Shown here: one piece after another, positions 55,001-63,091 of the stretch
Numbering within the stretch: the stretch's first letter is position 1
Layout: each line of letters opens with the position of its first letter
Source of the DNA: JAWPMT01 sp965242775
GTDB taxonomy: Bacteria; Bacteroidota; Bacteroidia; Cytophagales; Cyclobacteriaceae
Direction of reading: 5' to 3'
Length of the DNA stretch: 64,000 nucleotides
NCBI GenBank assembly: GCA_965242775.1
Contig: CBDETI010000018.1
Coordinates: 62,001-126,000 of the forward strand
The notes under the pieces: model-generated
What the model was told of the DNA's origin: nothing
The model's input: only the letters and a program-made list of their open reading frames with translations
The model's database searches: none
Made by a program: the position numbers and the translations under genes

Positions 55001-55413
55001 CCTCTATCACACTGCGTGCCAATACGCTTTTCTTCGATGGTGAGACACCATCGGAGGGCTTTCAGCATTTCAACTTTGAGGGGACCGAACTGCTAATAGT
55101 TCCGGAGGAAACCGGCTGGTTTTTGCTTGAGGACATTGATCTCACGGGTGTGAAGGCTGTGAATTTGACAGCTGGCTGGCAAGACCCACCCACGTCGGCC
55201 CTACAATTCGAACTAAGACTTGATGAGGTGAATGGCGAGTTGGCGGGCACCGGACAGCTATCTGCTCCGTATGCTCCGGCTGGAGGTCTTGTCTCCATTC
55301 GCTTGAATCAACCTGTAGATCGGAAAGTTGACCGACTATTCATCGTTTTTGTACCTGGGCAAGTAAGTAATGCCAATCCAACGGCCATCTTAAGCACGAC
55401 CTTCGTATTTTGA
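52009..55413 (+). CDS. Lipoprotein with ThuA, sugar-dehydrogenase, PKD, cytochrome c and carbohydrate-binding-like domains
   Basis: 1134 residues with lipobox LILFSIGCSNQ. In order: a ThuA-like domain at about 35-250 (GGFVGIHAAADTEYDWRWYG, MSWYHDFDGGRSFYMGLGHT); a glucose/sorbosone-dehydrogenase propeller at about 270-710 (HTGGSIAFGPDNMLYLSTGD, LRGKILRIKVNPDGSYD, GHRNPYRISVDPKKGWVYWG); a PKD domain at about 720-800; a c-type cytochrome domain with heme motif Cys882-K-T-Cys885-His886 and an axial Met candidate in MPAHPDVSAQEARQIALYIQ; and a C-terminal CBM6-like beta domain. It resembles outer-membrane sugar oxidation proteins of Bacteroidota in which PQQ-like oxidation feeds electrons to the attached heme. 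Confidence 0.88.
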   Translation: MPKNMNMRPQPLKVWMPIVLLILFSIGCSNQRSQVPSVLVFTKTMVYEHASIPVGIQAIEALGAANNFEVVATADAQVFENDGLMGYSAVVFLSTTGNVLNHLQEAGLERYIQSGGGFVGIHAAADTEYDWRWYGQLVGAYFESHPKIQKATYQVVGDIPGTSLEKGTWVRQDEIYNYKLLQPDINVLVTVDENTYEGGTDGSDHPMSWYHDFDGGRSFYMGLGHTSESFTEDRFLSHLLGGIKYAIGDNLKPDFSTVASEIPPDPDRFSKVPLVMGEFFEPTEMALLPNGDVLIAQRRGEIMLYKARTKELKQAAYLDVYYKTLHTPDVNAEEGVMGLQKDPEFEANRWIYVFYSPTGDEWVNRLSRFKFIDDRLDLATEQVILDVASQREICCHTGGSIAFGPDNMLYLSTGDNSTPFNENGVPFVNNGFAPLNDLPGHEQYDAARSSGNTNDLRGKILRIKVNPDGSYDIPEGNLFPVGTPQTRPEIFTMGHRNPYRISVDPKKGWVYWGDVGPDARADSLSSRGPRGYDEMNQARAAGNFGWPFFIADNKAYYQYNYATGKSGQRFDPEKPVNMSRNNTGLEELPKAMPAYAFYPYVASSEFPQTGTGGRNAMAGPVYYADLYKNSTSLPDYYDEKVIVYDWMRGWMKAISLFESGEYNKMEPFAPDINVNNLIDMEIDANGKIYLLEYGSGWFTKNDDSGLSYIAFNPGNRPPVVTDLVIDRTSGKLPLTIQATVSAMDRDGDDIKYQWHFGDKVLETNEPSVSHTYKQSGQYKISVAVKDGKGGKTESNEISIVAGNSRPNVSIDLVSGNASFFIPGKRISYQVAVTDADEPELDVSNAYVSVDYMDGLDQASISAGHQQVSASVIGKSLTQAMDCKTCHKESGPSVGPMYTAVAQKYKGQSGALRYLQNKIISGGSGVWGEVTMPAHPDVSAQEARQIALYIQSLAEEKKPSLPASGSFVPTPATGDNVMVLTARYTDQGRQGLQPLTGVASITLRANTLFFDGETPSEGFQHFNFEGTELLIVPEETGWFLLEDIDLTGVKAVNLTAGWQDPPTSALQFELRLDEVNGELAGTGQLSAPYAPAGGLVSIRLNQPVDRKVDRLFIVFVPGQVSNANPTAILSTTFVF

Positions 55414-55421
55414 GAAAGTCG

Positions 55422-55925
55422 CTATTCCCTGGTGAGTCGTTCGATAAGCTTTTTGTGACTTGGAAATTTTTCAATTAGGCTCTCTCTTCCGGGCATTTCA
55501 AAGTCAGCAAAGTCAAAGCCCGGAGCGACAGTACAACCAACGAGTGCGTAGGAGGTACGATCAGCTACTTCTGACCCAAAATAGTGCCCTCCCCTAATGA
55601 CTGCTTGCAGTTCTTCGCCCTCAGACGCGTTGCGCCCAAGCTTGGTGAGAGAGTATTCGCCATCCGGATCAATGCTATGGATATGCAGTGTGGTGCCATC
55701 GTAAAAGTGCCACATTTCATCCTGCTTTAATTTGTGCAGTGCAGAAAATTCCTTTGCTTCCAGTAAGAAATAAATCCCTGTCGAGTACGAACGGGCTCCG
55801 GAATAACCAGGTGGTAATGCTTCATGCGCGATGATACCATCGGCGCGATAGGTTTCTTTGAAACAACCTCCTTCGGGATGCGAAATCATCTGAAGGTGGT
55901 CCTTCCAATAGGCGGCGGTGTTCAT
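55422..55925 (-). CDS. Cupin_5 (DUF985) family protein
   Basis: 167 residues. Blocks LQMISHPEGGCFKETYRADG, TGIYFLLEAKEFSALHKLKQ, DEMWHFYDGTTLHIHSID, RGGHYFGSEV and VAPGFDFADFEMPGRESLIE are the conserved set of the DUF985 cupin family. A metal site from the HPEGG and W-H-x-Y region is likely; the reaction is not known. Convergent with the large lipoprotein gene, 8 bases away, and 13 bases downstream of the LytTR gene. Confidence 0.88.
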   Translation of the reverse strand: MNTAAYWKDHLQMISHPEGGCFKETYRADGIIAHEALPPGYSGARSYSTGIYFLLEAKEFSALHKLKQDEMWHFYDGTTLHIHSIDPDGEYSLTKLGRNASEGEELQAVIRGGHYFGSEVADRTSYALVGCTVAPGFDFADFEMPGRESLIEKFPSHKKLIERLTRE

Positions 55926-55938
55926 AGTAAGTTTTGGT

Positions 55939-56760
55939 TTATGCTTGTCTCATCCAGTCCATAAGTTCTTTGCTTTTGTACCGACTTACCGATATTTCTG
56001 TTGCTGGCACATGGCCATTTACCTCAAGCTTCAGTTTTCGGTTAGTATCTTTTTTTATTTCTTTCACGGCAGCCCTATTCAAAATGAATTGGCGATTGGC
56101 TCGAAAGAATTGACCTTTTGGTAGCAGCATTTCTACCTCTTCCATCGATCCGAATTGCGTGACTATCAGTCCATTATCTGTATGTAAGGTAACGATTCCA
56201 TCGCTTAAATGCACATAGGCAATCTCCGGGAGTGAGACCGTCAGGTGCTTTTGACCTGTGGGCACAACAAGAGAGGTTCTTTGCTTATGGTTTAACTCCT
56301 CTTCCAGATCTTTCGCATTCTCTATTGTGCAATAAAGTAGATATATGAGGTTTTCGATGGATACAACAGCAATTGTCAGTAAAAAATAAATGGCAAAGTG
56401 CCTGGGGTAGATTTGGCCATTCAGTGTGATATAAAGCATTGTATAAACGATCAGCGCCACCAACACATTGACGGCAAGGAATTTGGCGGTATTTCGAAGG
56501 TCTATTTTCCCTTTTGAGAAAAGAATTCGCTTAGCGAAAGTGGTTACCACCCAGGAGCTTGTACATACAGTAAAGGCGAAAACAAAGCCAAAGAAGAATA
56601 TGCGCCACGGGAACTCAAATCCGGTTCGAGGTGCTCCCATATCAATCCTTAAAAAAGCGTTGGTAAGGGCTAGGAACAGGACTACTCCATACCTGATGGA
56701 AGCGGTTTTCCAATTGAGGTCAAACACCCTGAAATCCCTGATTTGTCCTTGCAATACCAT
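55939..56760 (-). CDS. LytTR DNA-binding regulator with N-terminal membrane helices
   Basis: 273 residues. About four membrane helices lie in 1-155 (SIRYGVVLFLALTNAFLRID, IFFFGFVFAFTVCTSSWVVT, KFLAVNVLVALIVYTMLYIT, HFAIYFLLTIAVVSIENLIY). The LytTR domain is at about 170-270 (VSLPEIAYVHLSDGIVTLHT, MLPKGQFFRANRQFILNRAA). No receiver domain is present, so this is a membrane-bound one-component regulator rather than a two-component response regulator. It precedes the cupin gene on the same strand; a similar gene is at 63092. Confidence 0.85.
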   Translation of the reverse strand: MVLQGQIRDFRVFDLNWKTASIRYGVVLFLALTNAFLRIDMGAPRTGFEFPWRIFFFGFVFAFTVCTSSWVVTTFAKRILFSKGKIDLRNTAKFLAVNVLVALIVYTMLYITLNGQIYPRHFAIYFLLTIAVVSIENLIYLLYCTIENAKDLEEELNHKQRTSLVVPTGQKHLTVSLPEIAYVHLSDGIVTLHTDNGLIVTQFGSMEEVEMLLPKGQFFRANRQFILNRAAVKEIKKDTNRKLKLEVNGHVPATEISVSRYKSKELMDWMRQA

Positions 56761-57029
56761 TGGCGTGTCTAAAAACTAATCTACGAAATTGTGGTCAATA
56801 GCGATCGACCTAGATGATTAGAGGCGAAAGGAGGCTAAGCTCAAAGCCCGTCGAAAATGCTCCACCTGCAAAAAGAGGAGCGGAGATAGCCAGGAGGTCG
56901 ACTGATACCATACCATTCATGTTGATTTTTGTACCCTTCGGCTAATTCCAGGCTTTTGCGGTAGTCGCAGGGGGAGTTGAAATCGTCTATGCCGGTAAGC
57001 CAAATTTTAAAATTCAATTCTTTTAAGTT

Positions 57030-57617
57030 ATGAAGCGACTTATGCTATTTCTGGTGAGTGGTATGTTGAGTATTACTGCCATGTCACAAAAAGGCAGGAT
57101 TTCCGATTCAGAGCGGGAGTTCCTGGAAAACAATTACTGGACTACTACTAAGTTATTGGAGTCGACCCTGGAGGGTTTAAGTGAGGCAGATTGGAAGCGC
57201 CGTCCAGCAAGTGGAGGATGGAGTGTTGCCGAGACCATGGAACATATTATTCTGGCTATGCCTGCTCAATTGAAAGGGCTTCAGAAAGCACTGGCCAGCG
57301 AGTCCGATCAACAGGTGGACTTGAGCAGCAGAGACGGGTGGCTATTATCTAAAATCGCCGACCGTGGTGTGAAGGTAAAAACACCACTTGAACCTGAGGG
57401 GGCAGCCATGACAAAGGCTGAGATGCTGAAGGTTTATCAGGAAAATGGTGAAAGATTCCTGGAGATCCTGAGTGACCGAAAGACTGCCTTCAGGCATTTT
57501 TACGGCCAATCTCCCTACGGAGAAGTGGATGCCTATCAGCTCATGATCTTCATACCAGGTCATATTCAAAGACATCTGAGCCAGATAGAAGAAATTCTGA
57601 GAGGTTTTCGCAGCTGA
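57030..57617 (+). CDS. Exported DinB family protein
   Basis: 195 residues with a signal peptide (MKRLMLFLVSGMLSITAMSQ). The DinB four-helix bundle shows LLESTLEGLSEADWKRRPAS, GGWSVAETMEHIILAMPAQL and the C-terminal HxxxH-like PGHIQRHLSQIEEI. The three His that bind metal in this family appear to be in EHI and GHIQRH. DinB/YfiT-like proteins include thiol transferases and metal hydrolases. A 270-base gap ahead holds nothing I can support. Convergent with the gene at 57666, with a stem-loop in between. Confidence 0.85.
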   Translation: MKRLMLFLVSGMLSITAMSQKGRISDSEREFLENNYWTTTKLLESTLEGLSEADWKRRPASGGWSVAETMEHIILAMPAQLKGLQKALASESDQQVDLSSRDGWLLSKIADRGVKVKTPLEPEGAAMTKAEMLKVYQENGERFLEILSDRKTAFRHFYGQSPYGEVDAYQLMIFIPGHIQRHLSQIEEILRGFRS

Positions 57618-57639
57618 AACAGCAGCACCAAGCGGAATG

Positions 57640-57662
57640 GGGAGCAGCGACATGTTGCTCCC
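57640..57662. terminator. Bidirectional stem-loop between convergent genes
   Basis: GGGAGCA at 57640-57646 pairs with TGCTCCC at 57656-57662 around a 9-base loop, followed by TGTTT on the plus strand, in the gap between two convergent genes. The T-run is short, so efficiency is uncertain. Confidence 0.5.
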
Positions 57663-57665
57663 TGT

Positions 57666-58160
57666 TTACTCAGCTTTGAATGTACACTCGAGGTACTTTT
57701 GTCGCCAATTGCCATTTTCTATGGATCCGACAATGAATTGGTAAGTACCATCTTCATTGGCGATCCAGGCATCGGTGATGATCGCTCCGCCATACTCATA
57801 GACGTAATACAAGTTTGATCCATCGATCTGGACTTCTCCCGTGGTGAGGCCTCCGAATACATCAAATTCCCAGAATCGTATTTTGCCGGTGGCACCGTCA
57901 TATTTTCTGATGCCGTGATTGCGCTCGCCAAAAGTCGTTTGTTCCTGATCAGTGAACCCTTGAGATTTAGCAATTATAATTTTTTCGTTGAGTGCATACT
58001 CGAATTGCGTGATCTGCTTAAATGAGCCACCGTTGGACCAAGTACCTTCCGCCTTCCATGTTTTACCAATTAAGGGTGCAAAAGCGCTCAAGGGGTCGTT
58101 CTGAGCTATCAGGGAGCAACACATCAATATCCATATGCCTATCAACGTCGAGCGTTTCAT
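57666..58160 (-). CDS. Exported lipocalin-like protein of unknown function
   Basis: 164 residues. A signal peptide (MKRSTLIGIWILMCCSLIAQ) leads to a beta-rich domain: FAPLIGKTWKAEGTWSNGGS, FGERNHGIRKYDGATGKIRF, FWEFDVFGGLTTGEVQIDGS, and WRQKYLECTF. The pattern is that of small lipocalin-like or DUF1579-type barrels that bind hydrophobic ligands. The function is unknown. Convergent with the DinB gene. Confidence 0.7.
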   Translation of the reverse strand: MKRSTLIGIWILMCCSLIAQNDPLSAFAPLIGKTWKAEGTWSNGGSFKQITQFEYALNEKIIIAKSQGFTDQEQTTFGERNHGIRKYDGATGKIRFWEFDVFGGLTTGEVQIDGSNLYYVYEYGGAIITDAWIANEDGTYQFIVGSIENGNWRQKYLECTFKAE

Positions 58161-58247
58161 CTTCTTTTTTGATGCTAAAGCTAGCTGATCCGGTTAGAAA
58201 ATACTTTTTCAGCCTGGTCCATTCAAGTAGCTTATGTGACCCTTCAG

Positions 58248-58409
58248 TTAAAAATGTTCATTCATTACGCAATTGCAGCACCGATTGAATCTTGTAGCGT
58301 TGAAGGAGGCCAGCAGCACGGTCACACCCGCAATAAATATGGTAAGTAGGCCGGAAGTGAGGAAATAGTAGGGGTCAGCGTTACAGCTACCGAAAAATTT
58401 TCCGGCCAT
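58248..58409 (-). CDS. Possible 53-residue single-helix membrane protein
   Basis: An ATG at 58409 and TAA at 58248 frame 53 codons. The peptide has a clear membrane helix (FLTSGLLTIFIAGVTVLLA) and a Cys-rich tail (RCCNCVM). It lies in the 306-base space between the lipocalin-like gene and the permease and would be read in the same direction. No homologue is known to me. A promoter was not seen, so I cannot prove expression. It also vaguely resembles the last helix of FtsX permeases and could be a remnant. Confidence 0.35.
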   Translation of the reverse strand: MAGKFFGSCNADPYYFLTSGLLTIFIAGVTVLLASFNATRFNRCCNCVMNEHF

Positions 58410-58466
58410 TTACTTGCGATTAGAATAGCCGGAGCAGCCAGGATGCCAGTTTGGGCGGGGTAGGTC

Positions 58467-61050
58467 TCATTCGGACCGAAGTGCTTTTACAGGGTTGGCA
58501 ACTGCTGCTCGCAAAGAATGGATACTGACTGTGCCAAGGGCTACGACAAAGCTTATGAGTACGGCGAAAGCAAAAATCCCCCAGCTAAGTTCTATGCGGT
58601 ATTCGTATCCCGCGAGCCAGTTTGTCATTACCTGAGAAGCCAGGGGAACGGCCAAAACACAAGCTACCAGAATGGGCCTGGCAAAATCCAGCGACAACAG
58701 CTTCCATAACTGAGAAGTCGTGGCTCCGAGCGTTTTTCTAATTCCAATTTCTTTAGTTCGACTCTCCATCATAAATGCAGATAGGCCAAATAACCCCAAA
58801 CAGCTGACCAGGATGGCAAGGGTACTGAAGAACGCTGCTAGACTACCAACACGCTCTTCCTCTCGGAATTTGGCTGCATATTCCTGTTGCAAGAAACTGT
58901 AGGCAAATGGATGCCCGGGGATGATCTCTTCGAAAAGGTCTTGCATTTTGGGAAGTGAGCTGCTTGGGTTTTGACGAGTAGTCATCTTAAAAAATGCCCA
59001 CCGGAGTGGGTTTTCGGCATGGAACACCATCAGCGGCATTGGTGCCTCGAAAGGAGAGCCTTTGATCATGTCACCAACGACCCCAATAATGGTCCAGCTT
59101 CTGCGTCCGTTGAATTCGCGATCCGCGTAGATGATCGTGCCAACCGGATTGTCCAGTCCCATCTTCCGGGCCGCCAATTCGCTAACGATAACAGAGGAAG
59201 ATTCGTCCTGCACGTCGCCGTTGAAGTCCCGACCCGCTTTCAGGTCCCAGTTGGTAGTACGACCATAGTCGGAATTCACCGTGATAGTATTGAAAGAAAC
59301 ATCCAACGTTCGATCTCCGATGCTGAAAATATCGTTGTTACCCAGCGTGTTGGTCAGTGGGTAATTGGCGGTAGATGCTTCAGTGATGAGCCCATTCCTT
59401 TTTAATTCGGTGGCGAGTACATCAAATTTCTCGAGGAAAGCAGAGGTGCGAGCACGTACGCTGATCACACCCTGTTGATCGTAGCCCACATATCTATTTT
59501 TAACATGAACGATTTGCTGGTACACCACGACGGTGCCAATAATGAGCGCTATGGATACTATAAATTGAAAACCGACCAGCATTTCACGCAGCCGTCGGCT
59601 GGTGGCGCCTTGCCTCAGCACACCTTGCAAAGCGGGAAGTGGGCGAAATGAAGACAAAAGGAAAGCTGGGTAACTGCCAGCGGCAAAACCGGTGACCAAT
59701 ACGAACGCCACACAGATAACCCAGAAATAAACTTCTGAAAAGGGAATAGTAAGTGTTTTTGCCGATAGGTCGTTGAACCAAGGTAGCAATGTCCATGTCG
59801 CAAGTAGAGAAACTGTGAACGCGGCAAATGCATAAAGCAACGATTCGAATAAGAACTGATAAATCAATTGGATACGCCTGGAACCTATGGTTTTTCTAAT
59901 GCCAACTTCCTTCCCTCGGTGATGATATCTGGCAGTATTCAAATTCATGAAGTTGATACACGCAAGAATGAGTACGAAGAGCGCGATCACTGCATAAAGT
60001 CCGACGAATTGGAGTCGTTGACTGGTGGTCGATTCACGACCTTCAAACTCGGAGTACAACCGCCAATTGGCCATGGGATGCAAAAACAATTCTTGCTCTT
60101 GGCCATTGGGACTGTTATTTTTCAGAACGTCTTTTATGGCTTCACTTGCTGCCTTTATTTGAGCGTTTTCACGCAGTAGCACGTAGGTACGGGTATTGAA
60201 ATTGTCCCAGGTTCTGGGGTTGTTCTCATTGTAAATAAGATCCATGGATACAAAAAATTGGGCATCCTGGAAAGTTGAATTGGTGGGGAGTGACTGGAAG
60301 ACCCCCTTGATTCTGAGTTTTACCGAACCATTCAACTCCAGTACTTCGCCAATTGCGTTCTGGTTTTTGTCAGAATTTGGCAGCGACATCACTGGAGATC
60401 AAGATTTCGTCAGGTTTTTGAGCTTCATAGGTGCCAGAGATCATTTTTAGTGACAGCAGCTCACCTACTTGCTTATCAAAAAAGTAGCCAGTTTCAGAAA
60501 TGGTATTGTTGCCTTTCGTAAGCAATTCTTCACCATTGCGATAAAAGGTTACCGCTACCTGCTCGAAATAGTTTGCATAGTTTTCGGATAAAAACTCGCT
60601 GAGTTTACTGACCTGGGAAGTATAGACGGCATCGTCCTCGCCATCGTATCTGACTACCTGGGCAATGCGGTGGTAGTGATTATGGTTCTTGTCAAAGGAA
60701 AACTCATCGTGAATCCACAAACCAATGAGGAGTGCCACGATCATACCCAGCGCAAGACCGCCAATGTTGAGGGTTGCAAATGCCTTGTTTTTAATGAGTA
60801 TGCGGAACCCTATTAAGAGATGATGTCGATTCATGATGAGGTAGTTTGAGTTTTTGAGTGATTTAATGGCGAAGGGCCTGAAGTACTGGAAAACCTGGAA
60901 CCAATAATTGAGAACTGCCCGGTTATATGACCTTTTATCTCGGACCTGTTGGAATTTTTCCTCCAGATCACCCAGTACCTCTTCCAGTAATTGGTCCTTA
61001 AGGAAGGAAGCAAGTAGTTTTTGGGCCAATTTGGGCGCGAACCTAGCCAT
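58467..61050 (-). CDS. FtsX/MacB-type ABC transporter permease (module 3), one frameshift
   Basis: Two frames combine to about 860 residues. The upstream frame (to 60370) gives the prefix (LLASFLKDQLLEEVLGDLEE), helix 1 (FATLNIGGLALGMIVALLIG) and the first part of the periplasmic core up to EILISSDVAAKF, where it hits a stop. From about 60384 the next frame continues with NQNAIGEVLELNGSVKLRIK, then the FtsX domain (ACINFMNLNTARYHHRGKEV), second core and the ESRTKEIGIRKTLGATTSQL loop. A net one-base change in the TTCTGAC stretch explains the break. Overlaps the upstream PadR gene by 8 bases. Confidence 0.88.
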
Positions 61051-61390
61051 GATTGAAATCGATTTTCCCCGTAGAGAAGGCAGGGAACTGCTTCCACAGC
61101 GCTATTTTGAAATCCCGTGAATTCTCCAGGGCCCGCTGGCCGGCTGCGGTGATGCGGTAGATCCTTTTGCGCCTACCACCACGCTCAGGCTTAGCTGCCC
61201 CCATGAAAGATTCTAAAAAGCCCTTTTCACTTAACCGGTTCAATGTAGAGTGTGTGGCCCCGATTGACACTGCTCTTTGCGCTTGGTTTTCGAATTCCTC
61301 GGAAATCCGGAAAGCGTATGCATCTTCTCCGAGTATCCCGACAATTAATAGCAAAGTCTCTTCAAAGTCGCCTAGCCTTGTTTCTTTCAT
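61043..61390 (-). CDS. PadR family transcriptional regulator (module 3)
   Basis: 115 residues: GDFEETLLLIVGILGEDAYA, SIGATHSTLNRLSEKGFLES and the basic wing PERGGRRKRIYRITAAGQRA. It is a paralogue of the PadR genes at 5194 and 48875 and overlaps the module 3 permease by 8 bases. Just upstream lies an inverted repeat (61404-61442) and a TATATTTG element that could serve as a -7 box. Confidence 0.92.
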   Translation of the reverse strand: MKETRLGDFEETLLLIVGILGEDAYAFRISEEFENQAQRAVSIGATHSTLNRLSEKGFLESFMGAAKPERGGRRKRIYRITAAGQRALENSRDFKIALWKQFPAFSTGKIDFNHG

Positions 61391-61403
61391 AAGATACTAA
61401 CTT

Positions 61404-61442
61404 GTAGAACAAATATATCAGATTCTTATTTATATGTTCTAC
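61404..61442. promoter_or_regulatory. PadR operator candidate (module 3)
   Basis: GTAGAACA at 61404-61411 and its exact complement TGTTCTAC at 61435-61442 flank a 23-base AT-rich spacer; the dyad extends for several more bases with one mismatch. On the minus strand the element TATATTTG, a match to the Bacteroidota -7 box, is within the downstream arm. Its place directly ahead of the PadR start fits autoregulation. Confidence 0.55.
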
Positions 61443-61488
61443 TTTTTAGTAGGAAATGTATTGCTGAGTTAAATCGAGGATAGGGTTT

Positions 61489-63021
61489 TTAATCTTCCAG
61501 TCCGTTTTCGGAAGTTCGTGAGCGAGCCAGGTCGACGGCTCCATTATAATTCCAGCCAAAATCCAGGATTTTTTGCCAGTAGAGTAGCGCTTTGTCAGAA
61601 GACCTGCTATCGTAGTAATTGGCCAGTTGCAGCCAGGCATCAACCGTGTACCAGAAAGGGCTAAAATTCTCGGCATCACCCACCGTTTCAAGAAAGGGTA
61701 TTTTCTTGTCTATTTCTCCAATAGCTTCGTAATGAAAGGCCATGTACATGTTGGCGTAAGGGTGATCAGGGTTTTTGGTCAATATTTTTTCCCCCATGGC
61801 CACTAATTGCTCGTCGAAATCGCGATAACCGCGTGTACTCAAGGTCTGTAGCAGATGCAGCATGGGCACATTCGTATTTTGCGTCAAGTCAGGTGTTTTC
61901 CCGACCAGGGCCCGGACTTTGTTAAAGGACTTCTCCGCTTCTGAGGCTTCACCATACCCCAAAAAACTAGCGGCGAGCCCTTCTGCCTGCAGTATGCTAT
62001 TAGCCATAACTTTTTCGGGAAATACTACCTTTTTTAAGAAACTCATAGCAAACAGCGAGGAGGTCACGTCACCACTGATTAACCTGGCAGGATCACTAAG
62101 GAGGTTATTGTTAGCCAGCAGCAGGAGGGTAATGTTCTCATTGGGCACTCGAAGAACCAAACTGGAAAAACAGTCCTCCTGGCCATAACCCCAAGTCAGT
62201 TTCTCCTCTTGGAAATGTTGTGTGAAGGTCCCCAATCCATAGGGTAGGGGCATGCCATTGGGTGCCTTGGTTGGCGTGAACATTTCCTGCAGGCTTGAAG
62301 GTTTCAGGATCGTATTTAATCCTTGTTCAAACCTGGCAAGATCGCGGACGGTCGAGGATAAGCCACTGGCGGCACTCAACCCCGGGTCAAAGTGTCCTGG
62401 TTCAATTTCACCGTAGTAAGTGTATGGCGATGCCAGGTCATTCCGAAGAGAATCTACCACCTGTTGATTGACCAATGGTACCGTCTCAGTAAGTGCAAGG
62501 GGTTGTAGTATCAGGCTATCCAGGAGTTTTTCGTAAGGCTTTCCAGATGCGGCTTCAATGATGCCGGTCAACCAGCCATATCGGTAGCTGTAGTTGAAGA
62601 GAGTTCCGGGAGTTCCTTCGCTAGTGTGAGACAGCAAGTGGCGAATTGTAATTCCCGGAGATGATTGTAGACCGTATTTTGCAATGGGATCCTCCAGAGA
62701 TAGTATGCCATTCTCGACCAACTTCAAGATCACCGTCGAAGCAAAAGTTTTTGAGACTGATGCTATCGGAAATCGATAGTAGGGGCTAAGCGCAATGCTG
62801 TCTTCCAGGTTGGCGTACCCGAAATACCTTTCCCAAAGCACTTCATCATCTTTTAAAATAAGAGCAGCAATGCCGGGTATATGAAGGTATGCCTGATGTT
62901 CTCGCAGGTCGTTTTCGAAACTTCGTAACCGCTCCTCGATTGTTGGTTTCGTCTCCTGCGAATCTTTTGTGTTGTCACAACTCAGGAATAATAGCAGTAT
63001 TGAAAAAATAGTATATCTCAT
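61489..63021 (-). CDS. Serine beta-lactamase-like (class C fold) lipoprotein with C-terminal TPR-like region
   Basis: 510 residues from the ATG at 63021; lipobox-like FLSC follows MRYTIFSILLLFLSC. The SxxK motif is in PIASVSKTFASTVILKLVEN. The YxN motif position reads FNYSYRYGWLTGIIEA, with Tyr in place of the usual Asn (YSN to YSY), so beta-lactam hydrolysis is doubtful and an esterase or peptidase role is more likely. LTWGYGQEDCFSSLVLRV is in the KTG-box region. The C-terminal 130 residues are helical (NMYMAFHYEAIGEIDKKIPF and a YYDSRSSDKALLYWQKIL repeat), a TPR-like tail. Confidence 0.85.
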   Translation of the reverse strand: MRYTIFSILLLFLSCDNTKDSQETKPTIEERLRSFENDLREHQAYLHIPGIAALILKDDEVLWERYFGYANLEDSIALSPYYRFPIASVSKTFASTVILKLVENGILSLEDPIAKYGLQSSPGITIRHLLSHTSEGTPGTLFNYSYRYGWLTGIIEAASGKPYEKLLDSLILQPLALTETVPLVNQQVVDSLRNDLASPYTYYGEIEPGHFDPGLSAASGLSSTVRDLARFEQGLNTILKPSSLQEMFTPTKAPNGMPLPYGLGTFTQHFQEEKLTWGYGQEDCFSSLVLRVPNENITLLLLANNNLLSDPARLISGDVTSSLFAMSFLKKVVFPEKVMANSILQAEGLAASFLGYGEASEAEKSFNKVRALVGKTPDLTQNTNVPMLHLLQTLSTRGYRDFDEQLVAMGEKILTKNPDHPYANMYMAFHYEAIGEIDKKIPFLETVGDAENFSPFWYTVDAWLQLANYYDSRSSDKALLYWQKILDFGWNYNGAVDLARSRTSENGLED

Positions 63022-63091
63022 CCTTTTCAAGGACAAGTTGGCTTGCCGAAGGTTGCCCAAAGCTAGTGTATTTTAATCCGTGTCGGAGTAG

